Shown here: in pieces, positions 45,460 through 59,640 of the stretch
Layout: each line of letters opens with the position of its first letter
How positions within the stretch are numbered: the first letter of the stretch is position 1
NCBI GenBank assembly: GCA_964019135.1
Contig: OZ025261.1
Location: 35,020,820-35,084,819 of the forward strand
Direction: 5' to 3'
From: Arenicola marina
Taxonomy: Eukaryota > Annelida > Polychaeta > Arenicolidae
DNA: 64,000 bases
Made by a program: the position numbers and the translations under genes
Notes under the pieces: generated by a model
The model's database searches: none
What the model was told of the DNA's origin: nothing
What the model saw: the letters and a program-made list of their open reading frames with translations, nothing else

Positions 45460-45534
45460 CTCGGTGTAGAGGAAGAGTGTCACGGCTCCTACCCCGACCT
45501 GGCCCGCCATCACAAACACCAGGCCAACCACCAG
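45460..45534 (-). CDS. 75-bp exon: transmembrane helix
   Basis: The acceptor is GCTCTGTTTCCAG and the donor ACCGAG/GTCAGT. In phase 0/0 the exon encodes LVVGLVFVMAGQVGVGAVTL and FLYTE, a glycine-rich membrane helix. The first 29 bases of the exon and its acceptor are reiterated about 20 times in the array directly upstream in the intron. The real exon is the copy that continues with GCGGGCCAGGTCGGGG instead of returning to the intronic TATGGCTCTG. Confidence 0.75.
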
Positions 45535-46421
45535 CTGGAAACAGAGCCATAGCCATCACAAACACCAGGCCAACCACCAGCTGCAAACAGAGCCATAGCC
45601 ATCACAAACACCAGGCCAACCACCAGCTGGAAACAAAGCCATAGCCATCACGAACACCAGGCCATCCCCAAGCTGGAAACAGAGCCATAGCTATCACAAA
45701 CGCCAGGCCAACCACCAGCTGCAAACAGAGCCATAGCCATCACAAACACCAGGCCAACCACCAGTTGCAAACAAAGCCATAGCCATCACAAACACCAGGC
45801 CAACCACCAGCTGCAAACAGAGCCATAGCCATCACAAACACCAGGCCAACCACCAGCTGGAAACAGAGCCATAGCCATCACAAACACCAGGCCACAGAGC
45901 CATAGCCATCACAAACACCAGGCCAACCACCAGCTGCAAACAGAGCCATAGCCATCACAAACACCAGGCCAACCACCAGCTGCAAACAGAGCCATAGCCA
46001 TCACAAACACCAGGCCAACCACCAGCTGGAAACAGAGCCATAGCCATCACAAACACCAGGCCAACCACCAGCTGGAAAAAGAGACAAAGCCATCACAAAC
46101 ACCAGGCCAACCACCAGCTGGAAACAAAGCCATAGCCATCACAAACACCAGGCCAACCACCAGCTGCAAACAGAGCCATAGCCATCACAAACACCAGGCC
46201 AACCACCAGCTGCAAACAGAGCCATAGCCATCACAAACACCAGGCCAACTACCAGCTGCAAACAGAGCCATAGCCATCACAAACACCAGGCCAACCACCA
46301 GCTGGAAACAAAGCCATAGCCATTACAAACACTAGGCCAACCACCAGCTGCAAACAGAGCCATAGCCATCACAAACACCAGGTCAACCACAAGCTGGAAA
46401 CAAAGCCATAGCCATCACACA
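45535..46421 (-). repeat. 46-bp minisatellite made of acceptor site plus exon start, about 20 copies
   Basis: Each 46-bp unit, read on the gene strand, is about 17 intronic bases (TATGGCTCTGTTTCCAG) followed by 29 bases identical or nearly so to the start of exon 45460-45534 (CTGGTGGTTGGCCTGGTGTT plus TGTGATGGC). Every unit therefore carries a plausible 3' splice site. One short unit near 45893 lacks the middle. Confidence 0.93.
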
Positions 46422-46550
46422 ATCCTCAACGGCTCGTCTTCTCATTAAATATCATTAAACGAACATTCATCTAAAGGTCTTTCACCAGACCGTTCCTACA
46501 CCATTGACTATTCAGTGCCGGACTGGTCCTAGTCTGGTCCAAATCTGATG

Positions 46551-46672
46551 AAAGCCTGATGCAAGCCTGGTGCAAAACCTGGTGCAAGCCTGGTGCAAGC
46601 CTGGTGCAAGCCTGGTGCAAGCCTGGCTGAAGCCTGGTCCAAGCCTGGTCCAAGCCTGGTTCAAGGCTGGTA
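46551..46672. repeat. 11-bp minisatellite, about 10 copies
   Basis: AGCCTGGTGCA and AGCCTGGTCCA repeats lie in the large intron, just beyond the 46-bp array. Confidence 0.9.
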
Positions 46673-46759
46673 AATGAAAGTTGTATATCGTCAATGGAAA
46701 GTGGATAGGTTATCCAGACAAACGCTCGCAAACACTGACAATCAGGCCGATATAATAGT

Positions 46760-48024
46760 TTGATACAACATACTGATACAACAGACTGATACAACAGACT
46801 GATACAACAGACTGATACAACAGACTGATACAACAGACTGATACAACAGACTGATGCAACAGACTGATGCAACAGACTGATACGACAGGCTGACACAACA
46901 GACTGACGCAACAGGCTGATGCAACAGACTGATACAACAGACTGATACAACAGCCTGATACAACAGGCTGAAACAACAGCCTGATACAATAGACTGATAC
47001 AACAGACTGATACAACAGACTGATGCAACAGACTGATACAACAGACTGATACAACAGAAAGATACAACAGACTGATACAACAGACTGAAACAACAGCCTG
47101 ATGCAATAGACTGATACAACAGACTGATACAACAGACTGATACAACAGGCTGATGCAACAGACTGATACAACAGACTGATACAACATACTGATACAACAG
47201 ACTGATACAACAGACTGATACAACAGGCTGATGCAACAGACTGATACAACATACTGATACAACAGACTGATACAACAGACTGATACAACAGACTGACACA
47301 ACAGACTGATGCAATAGACTGATACAACAGACTGATACAACAGACTGATACAACAGGCTGATGCAACAGACTGATACAACATACTGATACAACATACTGA
47401 TACAACGGACTGATACAATAGACTGATACAACAGACTGATGCAATAGACTGATACAACAGACTGATACGACGGACTGACACAACAGACTGATACAACAGA
47501 CTGATACAACAGACTGATACAACAGACTGATACAACAGACTGATACAACAGACTGATACAACAGACTGATACAACAGATTGATACAACATACTGATACAA
47601 CAGACTGATACAACAGACTGATACAACAGACTGATACAACAGACTGATGCAACAGACTGATGCAACAGACTGATACAACAGACTGATACAACAGACTGAT
47701 ACAACAGACTGACACAACAGAAAGATACAACAGACTGATACAACAGACTGATACAACAGACTGACATAACAGACTGATGCAACAGACTGATGCAACAGAC
47801 TGATACAACAGACTGATACAACAGACTGACATAACAGACTGATGCAACAGACTGATGCAACAGACTGACACAACAGACTGACACAACAGACTGACACAAC
47901 AGACTGATACAACAGACTGATACAACATACTGATACAACAGACTGATACAACAGACTGATACAACAGACTGATACAACAGACTGACATAACAGACTGATG
48001 CAACAGACTGATACGACAGACTGA
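46760..48024. repeat. 15-bp minisatellite, about 84 copies
   Basis: The unit is AGACTGATACAACAG with frequent ATGCAAC, ACACAAC and AGGCTG variants. Because 15 is a multiple of three, the minus strand has long open frames of Cys/Ser/Val repeats, which are artefacts. The array is intronic to the membrane-protein gene. Confidence 0.95.
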
Positions 48025-51000
48025 GGAAACATGGAAATGTTGTTATATCTTTATAATAATATTTATTTCACAGATTCATAGTTTGCGATATATTCATCAT
48101 CAAATTTCAACGTTATTTGCCTTCAAAACTTTGGTTATCAAGGTATGTCAACCAGCAGATCGTCATAGCATGGGATAGAGTATTATCCCTGGTCTATCGG
48201 AAAGTGTGGGTGTTGCGCTCGTGTGCACTCGCTTACATGCAAGTATCTGGTTGGCCGTCAGGGCTACAACGACAACAAATGGAGCCACATTGACGAGACA
48301 TTCGCTCATGCGATCAATTAGAGACACTATATTCACCCATTATAACTACATGGACCACTCAGAGACGGTATACCCTTTGCGAGGAGTTAACTTCACCTGA
48401 ATTTCGATCTTAAGAATGAAATAAAAGCAATTCGTAAAGGGACGACCCTCCAAAGCAAATGGCACCTAAAAGCAGGCCTTGTTGACATGGTAGCGCGAGA
48501 CTTGCTCCGACGTCACAGGAAGGACATCGCGCGCGTTACTATCGCGTTACTATATTTCATCACACGCCAAACGAAGCGTCTAAAGCGGTCATCCTTAGGT
48601 TAGTTGTGAACATTGTTGCATGGATCTTAATGCAGGCTACGGAGACTGTCTGGACCGATTACGTATGACGCGCTGGGAGTAGTACCTATTACCTCGCGTG
48701 ACGGCGCTGTCGCACTGAAAAGTGTAGGCTTCCGAATGTTTCTTGAATGTTTCTTTTATTTTGCTTCAGAATAGCCCGAACGCAGACCGCTTCGTCCACG
48801 AATACAGCTCTAACGCTTCAAACACGGGCCAGTTGGTCGCATTCCGGAGCTCCAGGAAAAGGATTTCGAGCAGGCTCAAAATAATTTTCGATCTCACCGA
48901 ATGTCCTTGCGAACTAACGGAACATTCCTGGAACATCACGAACTGAACTAGAACCCGGCTAGAAGGTAAAACGAACGTTAAAAACTGTTATTCGAGAAAC
49001 TTTCGAGAAACCCCATACTTTTCAGTGTCAATTTAAACAGGGCCATAGGCTGAATAAATCTTCAACTATGATTCTGCCAAATAATAAATAATATAGTAAA
49101 GACATAAAAAAATTTCCTTATGATCGTAAACCCGAACAGAGCTTCCAACATTGTGAAATGCCAAAGCGGAATGATTTAGGAAAGGGCGCGGTAGCTGCAA
49201 GCCGCGAGGCGGCGCAGCCCACGGGAAGAAACCTTTTGAAATCTGAGGTGCTCTGTGATACATCTGGTGCATTTTCAGAACATTATTTCAGGAAGTATAT
49301 TCTTCAAATCTCAAGTGTCTGAAGTAAGACACAGTAGAGTATCTTTGCGATCAGCGCTTGAAATCTGTCAGTGGCTAGCCACATAGGGATCACGGTGGTG
49401 AAACTAGATAACCGTCACTGCGGCGATACCGATTTTGCATTGGATTGCTCTATAATGGTTCAGTTCCGTAATGGCGGCTTCAAAAACCATTGGAAAACGG
49501 AATGATTTGCAAACAGCGCAGAACAGCGGAATTGGCTGGCCAAAAACGGAGAAATTCCGCCCAAAACGGAATCATTGGGAGCTCTGCCTAAACATACTCG
49601 ACCTAGCCATGTAGTGTTTGTACATATTTTTTTTCCTCCCCTTTAATTTTTATGTTTGTGGCAGAAATTGTGAGAATTTGTTTAATGTTTGTGATTAGGC
49701 ATTTTTTACGTTTGTGAGCAAATCATTTTTACGTTTGTGATTTTTCACGCTTGTGAAAGATGCGTTTGTGGTCGTTTTTACGTTTGCGAGAATGTTTACG
49801 TTTGCTTTTCAACAGGGGGTGAAGCCGAAAATGGAGGGACCTACAACAAATAGTGGTCCGCGCCGTAGGTACCTTTTGCATGGCAAAAGGGCATTTTCGC
49901 ACTTAAGATAGGGTGGGGTGATATGCCCCAGACCCCCCCCCCCCCTCCAGCCTGGCTCTGCCACACCATAAACTGACCCTATACTCACGTGGTAGGGGAG
50001 GGGGAGTATTCTACCGACATTACGACATAACTTAAACCCCCGCGGGTTGAGCGCCTCTTGCGGGAACAGTCGAAGAATGAGGTAAGGGAGCCTGGGGCCT
50101 GACCCAAGGGCTTCCTTTGTTACTCGGGTAATGGCCGATGACTAATGGGTAGGCATACTTGTACTTGTCAATAGTCCATACTGCTCATATCCCAACAAAA
50201 GCAGCACGTCACCGCAGCCTATTGTTCAAGTAATCGTCATATTAATGCATTATTTGGCCCGATTCTGTAGGCGCGGTTAGACTGGCTTAAACTGTGGCAT
50301 TGTAGTTGCCACCAGTAAATTTACCTACTTTCTCATTACATCTGCTTGTATTCAATTCAACAACTCGCCCAATATATCTGACACTATTAAATTGAATACA
50401 TTTCTCCTCATGTATGTTGCTATACGAAATGTACACAATCTTATTAAGTCCGCAACCATTCATTATACGAATCCTATTACGACATTCATGAAACACATTC
50501 TTAATTCTACCGTGAAATGTATCAAATTTCTTATAATATCTTAAAGGAAGACGCCAGCCTGGCCTCCAACGTTGCTTTGCCGAATCATAATACCCAAGTG
50601 TCTATCCTCCAAATTACAGAACATTCCGTCCTGTCTGTAGCTCACAAGAAGATTTAGAAGTGACCGTCAGCCACGATGGCGCCGCTCAACCAGGCCGCAG
50701 CCCTTTTTGGAGGTGTGGCCTCGATTCACCAATCAGGAGGCAATACTCTAATTACATTCAAACGCGAAATGACGTCTACTGTGTGAGCAAAACAAGAGCG
50801 CGTGATCATCGCTAATACAAATAGCTGCGATTCCAATCATGTTTTTTTACGGAGACAATCGTGGTCTCTTGATCATGGTCTACTCCGCGGCTTGGAGCTG
50901 CCGCAAATTCATCCCCAAATCGCCGCCCTGATCTCTCGTTTCACGCGTTTCCCCTGAAGACTACCTCCACTGTGAAGAGTTCCCTCCGCGAGATAACTTC

Positions 51001-51387
51001 CAGTTATAACGTAAGGCGGCGTCCCATGAACGGTCACAATATGAGTCAAGTGCTCCGGCTGCTCGACACTGATAGGGGCGGGTTGGCTAATTTTTCTTTC
51101 TCCTCACCAATCGTCCGAAACGAAGTGAAACACTTGCCAATTGAATTTTAAGATGTAAATGTGCAGATCGCGATTAGATTCGGTTGGACACCCTTTACAG
51201 CTATTCAACGTACCGAAATTTCTAATTACATCTGCCTATATTACATTTAATAAATCGTTCATTATATCCGTTATTAATAAATATCTACTGTTAAATACCA
51301 CGTTTGCTAATAATTACACCAAACCTTTAATGGCATCTCTCACTATTAAGTGAGCGTAATCTTTCTATTTGGGCTACTGTCAAACGT
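48025..51387. other. Intronic unassigned sequence
   Basis: The longest array-free part of the large intron. Loose repeats of TTTTTACGTTTGTGA occur at 49650-49810, and a C-run at 49935-49945. No exon with both splice sites and phase agreement was found, but a short exon cannot be excluded. Confidence 0.45.
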
Positions 51388-52510
51388 CCAACATCTCCAC
51401 AACATCTGTTGCCGCTCAATGTACCACATCTCCACAACATCTGTTGCCGCTCAATGTACCACATCTCCACAAATCTGTTGCCGCTCAATGTACCACATCT
51501 CCACAACATCTGTTGCCGCTCAATGGACCAAATTTCCACAACATCTGTTGCCGCTCAATGTACCACATCTCCACAACATCTGTTGCCGCTCAATGTACCA
51601 CATCTGCACAACTGTTGCCGCTCAATGTACCACATCGTCACAACATCTGTTGCCGCTCAATGTGCCACATCTCCACAACATCTGTTGCCGGTCAATGTAC
51701 CACATCTCCACAACATCTGTTGCCGCTCAATGTACCACATCTCCACAACATCTGTTGCCGCTCAATGTACCACATCTCCACAACATCTGTTGCCGCTCAA
51801 TGTACCACATCTCCACAACATCTGTTGCTGCTCAATGTACCACATCTCCACAACATCTATTGCCGCTCAATGTACCACATCTCCACAACATCTGTTGCCG
51901 CTCAATGTACCACATCGTCACAACATCTGTTGCCGCTCAATGTTCCACATCTCCACAACATCTGTTGCCGCTCAATGTACCACATCTCCACAACATCTGT
52001 TGCGGCTCAATGTACCACATCTCCACAACATCTGTTGCCGCTCAATGTACCACATCTCCACAACATCTGTTGCCGCTCAATGTACCACATCTCCACAACA
52101 TCTGTTGCCGCTCAATGTACCACATCTCCACAACATCTGTTGCCGCTCAATGTACCACATCGTCACAACATCTGTTGCCGCTCAATGTGCCACATCTCCA
52201 CAACATCTGTTGCCGCTCAATGTACCACATCTCCACAACATCCGTTGCCGCTCAATGTACCACATCTCCACAACATCTGTTGCCGCTCAATGTACCACAT
52301 CTCCACAACATCTGTTGCCGCTCAATGTACCACATCTCCACATCTGTTGCCGCTCAATGTACCACATCGTCACAACATCTGTTGCCGCTCAATGTGCCAC
52401 ATCTCCACAACATCTGTTGCCGCTCAATGTACCACATCTCCACAACATCTGTTGCCGCTCAGTGTACCACATCTCCACAACATCTGCTGCCGCTCAATGT
52501 ACCACATCTC
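51388..52510. repeat. 35-bp minisatellite, about 32 copies
   Basis: The unit is CAACATCTGTTGCCGCTCAA plus TGTACCACATCTCCA. Some units lack AACAT or similar. A TCGTCA variant marks blocks at about 51630, 51915, 52160 and 52365, suggesting block-wise duplication. Open frames on the plus strand are artefacts. Confidence 0.95.
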
Positions 52511-52740
52511 TTACACGTTACACAGATTATCAGATTTATTACATCCATTCACCACTCAGTGGAGCCATAATTACGACACACCTTATATATACTGTATATC
52601 GAACATAGTAGTTCGTATTTCAACTATCTATTTTGTTCACTCGTTTAACCTTCTTTTTGGCAGTGATCAAATTCATTTCTTTAGTCTGATCCAGGATTTG
52701 GGGTCATGGAGGTCACATCCATCTTCCAGTGGCAAACTGC

Positions 52741-55700
52741 GGCGTAACGTCAGCGTCATAGCGTACTTATCTGTCGCTCAGAGCGTAACGTCAGCGTCAT
52801 AGTGTACTTATCAGTCACTCAGAGCGTAACGTCAGCGTCATAGCGTACTTATCAGTCACTCAGAGCGTAACGTCAGTGGCATAGCGTACTTATCAGTCAC
52901 TCACAGCGTAACGTCAGTGTCATAGCGTACTTATCAGTCACTCAGAGCGTACTTATCAGTCACTCACAACGTAACGTCAGTGGCATAGCGTACTTATCAG
53001 TCACTCACAGCGTAACGTCAGTGTCATAGCGTACTTATCAGTCACTCAGACCATAACGTCGGTGTCATAGCGTACTTATCAGTCACTCAGAGCGTAACGT
53101 CAGTGTCATAGCGTACTTATCAGTCACTCACAGCGTAACGTCAGTGTCATAGCGTACTTATCAGTCACTCAGACCATAACGTCGGTGTCATAGCGTACTT
53201 ATCAGTCACTCACAGCGTAACGTCAGTGTCATAGCGTACTTATCAGTCACTCAGACCATAACGTCGGTGTCATAGCGTACTTATCAGTCACTCACAGCGT
53301 AACGTCAGTGGCATAGCGTACTTATCAGTCACTCAGAGCGTAACGTCAGTGTCATAGCGTACTTATCAGTCACTCACAACGTAACGTCAGTGTCATAGCG
53401 TACTTATCAGTCACTCAGAGCGTACTTATCAGTCACTCACAACGTAACGTCAGTGGCATAGCCTACTTATCAGTCACTCAGAGCGTAACGTCAGTGTCAT
53501 AGCGTACTTATCAGTCACTCACAGCGTAACGTCAGTGTCATAGCGTACTTATCAGTCACTCAGAGCGTAACGTCAGTGTCATAGCGTACTTATCAGTCAC
53601 TCACAGCGTAACGTCAGTGTCATAGCGTACTTATCAGTCACTCACAGCGTAACGTCAGTGTCATAGCCTATTTATCAGTCACTCAGAGCGTAACGTCAGT
53701 GGCATAGCGTACTTATCAGTCACACAGAGCGTAACGTCAGTGTCATAGCGTACTTATCAGTCACTCAGAGCGTAACGTCAGTGTCATAGCGTACTTATCA
53801 GTCACTCAGAGCGTAACGTCAGTGTCATAGCGTACTTATCAGTCACTCAGAGCGTAACGTCAGTGGCATAGCGTACTTATCAGTCACTCAGAGCGTAACG
53901 TCAGTGTCATAGCGTACTTATCAGTCACTCAGAGCGTAACGTCAGCGTCATAGCGTACTTATCAGTCACACAGAGCGTAACGTCAGTGTCATAGGGTACT
54001 TATCAGTCACTCAGAGCGTAACGTCAGTGTCATAGCGTACTTATCAGTCACTCAGAGCGTAACGTCAGTGTCATAGCGTACTTATCAGTCACTCAGAGCG
54101 TAACGTCAGCGTCATAGCGTACTTATCAGTCACACAGAGCGTAACGTCAGTGTCATAGCGTACTTATCAGTCACTCAGAGCGTAACGTCAGTGTCATAGC
54201 CTATTTATCAGTCACTCAGAGCGTAACGTCGGTGTCATAGCGTACTTATCAGTCACTCACAGCGTAACGTCAGTGGCATAGCCTATTTATCAGTCACTCA
54301 GAGCGTAACGTCGGTGTCATAGCGTACTTATCAGTCACTCACAGCGTAACGTCAGTGGCATAGCGTACTTATCAGTCACTCAGAGCGTAACGTCAGTGGC
54401 ATAGCGTACTTATCAGTCACTCAGAGCGTAACGTCAGTGTCATAGCCTATTTATCAGTCACTCAGAGCGTAACGTCAGTGGCATAGCCTACTAATCAGTC
54501 CTTCAGAGCGTAACGTCAGTGTCATAGCGTACTTATCAGTCACTCACAACGTAACGTCAGTGTCATAGCGTACTTATCAGTCACTCAGAGCGTACTTATC
54601 AGTCACTCACAACGTAACGTCAGTGTCATAGTGTACTTATCAGTCACTCACAACGTAACGTCAGTGTCATAGCGTACTTATCAGTCACTCAGAGCGTAAC
54701 GTCAGTGGCATAGCCTACTTATCAGTCACTCAGAGCGTAACGTCAGTGTCATAGCGTACTTATCAGTCACTCACAGCGTAACGTCAGTGTCATAGCGTAC
54801 TTATCAGTCACTCAGAGCGTAACGTCAGTGTCATAGCGTACTTATCAGTCACTCACAGCGTAACGTCAGTGTCATAGCGTACTTATCAGTCACTCACAGC
54901 GTAACGTCAGTGTCATAGCCTATTTATCAGTCACTCAGAGCGTAACGTCAGTGGCATAGCGTACTTATCAGTCACACAGAGCGTAACGTCAGTGTCATAG
55001 CGTACTTATCAGTCACTCACAACGTAACGTCAGTGTCATAGCGTACTTATCAGTCACTCAGAGCGTACTTATCAGTCACTCACAACGTAACGTCAGTGGC
55101 ATAGCGTACTTATCAGTCACTCAGAGCGTACTTATCAGTCACTCACAGCGTAACGTCAGTGGCATAGCGTACTTATCAGTCACTCAGAGCGTAACGTCAG
55201 TGGCATAGCGTACTTATCAGTCACTCAGAGCGTAACGTCAGTGTCATAGCCTATTTATCAGTCACTCAGAGCGTAACGTCAGTGGCATAGCCTACTAATC
55301 AGTCCTTCAGAGCGTAACGTCAGTGTCATAGCGTACTTATCAGTCACTCACAGCGTAACGTCAGTGTCATAGCGTACTTATCAGTCACTCAGACCATAAC
55401 GTCGGTGTCATAGCGTACTTATCAGTCACTCAGAGCGTAACGTCAGTGTCATAGCGTACTTATCAGTCACTCAGAGCGTAACGTCAGTGTCATAGCGTAC
55501 TTATCAGTCACTCAGAGCGTAACGTCAGTGGCATAGCGTACTTATCAGTCACTCAGAGCGTAACGTCAGTGTCATAGCGTACTTATCAGTCACTCAGAGC
55601 GTAACGTCAGCGTCATAGCGTACTTATCAGTCACACAGAGCGTAACGTCAGTGTCATAGGGTACTTATCAGTCACTCAGAGCGTAACGTCAGTGTCATAG

Positions 55701-58199
55701 CGTACTTATCAGTCACTCACAGCGTAACGTCAGTGTCATAGCGTACTTATCAGTCACTCAGAGCGTAACGTCAGCGTCATAGCGTACTTATCAGTCACAC
55801 AGAGCGTAACGTCAGTGTCATAGCGTACTTATCAGTCACTCAGAGCGTAACGTCAGTGTCATAGCCTATTTATCAGTCACTCAGAGCGTAACGTCGGTGT
55901 CATAGCGTACTTATCAGTCACTCACAGCGTAACGTCAGTGGCATAGCCTATTTATCAGTCACTCAGAGCGTAACGTCGGTGTCATAGCGTACTTATCAGT
56001 CACTCACAGCGTAACGTCAGTGGCATAGCGTACTTATCAGTCACTCACAGCGTAACGTCAGTGGCATAGCGTACTTATCAGTCACTCAGAGCGTAACGTC
56101 AGTGTCATAGCCTATTTATCAGTCACTCAGAGCGTAACGTCAGTGGCATAGCCTACTAATCAGTCCTTCAGAGCGTAACGTCAGTGTCATAGCGTACTTA
56201 TCAGTCACTCAGAGCGTAACGTCAGTGTCATAGCGTACTTATCAGTCACTCAGAGCGTAACGTCAGTGTCATAGCGTACTTATCAGTCACTCAGAGCGTA
56301 ACGTCAGTGTCATAGCCTATTTATCAGTCACTCAGAGCGTAACGTCGGTGTCATAGCGTACTTATCAGTCACTTACAGCGTAACGTCAGTGGCATAGCGT
56401 ACTTATCAGTCACTCAGAGCGTAACGTCAGTGTCATAGCCTATTTATCAGTCACTCAGAGCGTAACGTCAGTGGCATAGCCTACTAATCAGTCCTTCAGA
56501 GCGTAACGTCAGTGTCATAGCGTACTTATCAGTCACTCAGAGCGTAACGTCAGTGTCATAGCGTACTTATCAGTCACTCAGAGCGTAACGTCAGTGTCAT
56601 AGCGTACTTATTAGTCACTCAGAGCGTAACGTCAGTGGCATAGCCTACTTATCAGTCACTCAGAGCGTAACGTCAGTGTCATAGCGTACTTATCAGTCAC
56701 TCAGAGCGTAACGTCAATGGCATAGCGTACTTATCAGTCACTCAGAGCGTAACGTCAGTAGCATAGCTTATTTATCAGTCACTCAGAGCGTACTTATCAG
56801 TCACTCCGAGCTTAACGTCAGTGTCATAGCGTACTTATCAGTCACTCAGAGCGTAACGTCAGTGGCATAGCCTACTTATCAGTCACTCAGAGCGTAACGT
56901 CAGTGGCATAGCGTACTTATCAGTCACTCAGAGTGTAACGTCAGTGGCATAGCGTACTTATCAGTCACTCAGAGCGTAATGTCAGCAGCATAGCTTATTT
57001 ATCAGTCACCCAGAGCGTAACGTCACCGTCATAGCGTACTTATCAGTCACTCAGAGCGTAACGTCAGTGTCATAGCGTACTTATCAGTCACTCCGAGCGT
57101 AACGTCAGTGTCATAGCGTACTTATCAGTCATTCGGAGCGTAACGTCAGTGTCATAGCGTACTTATCAGTCACTCAGAGCGTAACGTCAGTGTCATAGCG
57201 TACTTATCAGTCACTCAGAGCGTAACGTCAGTGTCATAGCGTACTTATCAGTCACACAGAGCGTAACGTCAGTGTCATAGCGTACTTATCAGTCACTCAG
57301 AGCGTAACGTCAGTGTCATAGCGTACTTATCAGTCACTCAGAGCGTAACGTCAGTGTCATAGCCTACTTATCAGTCACTCAGAGCGTAACGTCAGTGTCA
57401 TAGCGTACTTATCAGTCACTCAGAGCGTAACGTCAGTGTCATAGCGTACTTATCAGTCATTCGGAGCGTAACGTCAGTGTCATAGCGTACTTATCAGTCA
57501 CTCAGAGCGTAACGTCAGTGTCATAGCGTACTTATCAGTCACTCAGAGCGTAACGTCAGTGTCATAGCGTACTTATCAGTCACTCAGAGCGTAACGTCAG
57601 TGTCATAGCCTACTTATCAGTCACTCAGAGCGTAACGTCAGTGTCATAGCGTACTTATCAGTCACTCAGAGCGTAACGTCAGTGTCATAGCGTACTTATC
57701 AGTCATTCGGAGCGTAACGTCAGTGTCATAGCGTACTTATCAGTCACTCAGAGCGTAACGTCAGTGTCATAGCGTACTTATCAGTCACTCAGAGCGTAAC
57801 GTCAGTGTCATAGCGTACTTATCAGTCACTCAGAGCGTAACGTCAGTGTCATAGCGTACTTATCAGTCACTCAGAGCGTAACGTCAGTGTCATAGCGTAC
57901 TTATCAGTCACTCAGAGCGTAACGTCAGTGTCATAGCGTACTTATCAGTCATTCGGAGCGTAACGTCAGTGTCATAGCGTACTTATCAGTCACTCAGAGC
58001 GTAACGTCAGTGTCATAGCGTACTTATCAGTCACTCAGAGCGTAACGTCAGCGTCATAGCGTACTTATCAGTCACTCAGAGCGTAACGTCAGTGGCATAG
58101 CCTTCTTATCAGTCACTCAGAGCGTAACGTCAGTGGCATAGCCTTCTTATCAGTCACACAGAGCGTAACGTCAGTGGCATAGCCTACTTATCAGTCACT
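52741..58199. repeat. 41-bp satellite-like array, about 133 copies, higher-order structure
   Basis: At 5.46 kb this is the largest array. The unit is GCGTAACGTCAGTGTCATAG plus CGTACTTATCAGTCACTCAGA, 41 bp. Truncated units of about 20 bp (AGCGTACTTATCAGTCACTC) recur. The rare variant ATAGGGTACT occurs at 53991 and 55656 in the same neighbour order, so a block of about 1.66 kb was duplicated. CCTACTAATCAGTCCTTCAG marks further blocks at about 54486, 55287, 56152 and 56484. Confidence 0.96.
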
Positions 58200-58323
58200 T
58201 GCAGTTGATCTCAGTGGAGTTATAAAGCTGAGCCATTTAGCCACGCATGCGCAGAGAGCAGACTTTTGTAGTTGCTACATGGGTGGTTCCTTCACCATAT
58301 GACACCACATGCTCCGTGTGATC

Positions 58324-59163
58324 AATGGCATGTTTACATTGACCAGTGGAATGTTTACAAACACCAATGGCATGTTTACATTGACCAGTGGAATGTTTAC
58401 AAACACCAATGGCATGTTTACATTGACCAGTGGAATGTTTACAAACACCAATGGCATGTTTACATTGACAAGTGGAATATTTACAAGGACCCTTTGGATG
58501 TGTACAAGGACCCTTGGGATGCATACATTGACCGGAAGAATTTTTACATTGACCGGGAGGATGTTTATATTGACCAGTGGAATGTTTACATTGACCAGTG
58601 GGATGTTTACAAGGACAAATGGGATGTTTACAAGAACCGGAGGGATGCATACATGGACCAGATGGATGTCTACATTGACTAATGGAATGTTTACATTGAC
58701 CAGTGGAATGTTTACAAACACCAATGGAATGTTTACATTGACCAGTGGAATATTTACGAACAGCAATGGGATGTTTACATTGACGAGTGGAATATTTACA
58801 AGGACCCTTTGGATGTTTACAAGGACCCTTTGGATGTTTACAAGGACCCTTTGGATGTTTACAAGGACCCATTTGGATGCATACATTGACTGGAATAATG
58901 TTTACATTGACCGGGAGGATGTTTATATTGACCAGTGGAATGTTTACATTGACCACTGGGATGTTTACAAGGACCAATGGGATGTTTACAAGAACCGGAG
59001 GGATGTATACATGGACCAGAGGGATGTTTACATTGACTAATGGGATGTTTACATTGACCAGTGGGATGCTTACAAGGACCAGTGGAATGTTTAGAAGGCC
59101 AACTGGATTTGTTTACAAGGCTGCCTGGATTATTTAAAAGGCTAACTGTATTGTTTACATGGT
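58324..59163. repeat. 21-bp diverged minisatellite, about 38 copies
   Basis: Units such as GAATGTTTACATTGACCAGTG (21 bp) alternate with AACACCAATGGC and AGGACCCTTTGG types, making 42-bp pairs on the left. A roughly 360-bp block (58510-58690) is repeated with changes at 58870-59045. Frames open on both strands are artefacts. Confidence 0.9.
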
Positions 59164-59640
59164 GGACGCGGAGGGAAATTTACAAAGACGAAATAAAGCT
59201 ATATGGTATTATATGGTAGCCATACTCCAAGCTACACGAAGGATCTAGGCTAGCATTCTGTGCTCTCGCTCCACTCAACAAACACAATACGTGTTGCCCG
59301 GTTAGCATATAAACTCGGAACGTCTAGAACGATAACATTGAATCGGATTTCTCCTCCTCGTAACACTTGGCCGTTAAAACAAAGTCCCCATGTTGCGGAT
59401 GGTGTGTGAATATGTGTTAAAGAGTAGCTCTGCTTAAATATTCATGAGTCTCCCACACTCAGCAATAAAGCGGTTTAGGGAATTAAAGCTATCACTGTCA
59501 CCAGTCAAGCTCTCCAAAAAAAGAAGATGCGGAGATTTGTTTTTCATGGAACAGTTATGACTGGGTCGACAACCTTAAATAAGATCACTTTACGACACGC
59601 TAACTTCCCAGGTTTGCTTAATCTGAATAATGAACCCCGG
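59164..59640. other. Unassigned intronic spacer
   Basis: Ordinary sequence between two arrays. No exon is recognised. Confidence 0.5.

Noticed and set aside
46471..48032. Cys/Ser/Val-rich 400-510-codon frames on the minus strand
   Set aside because: A 15-bp repeat with no stop. Composition reflects the repeat only.
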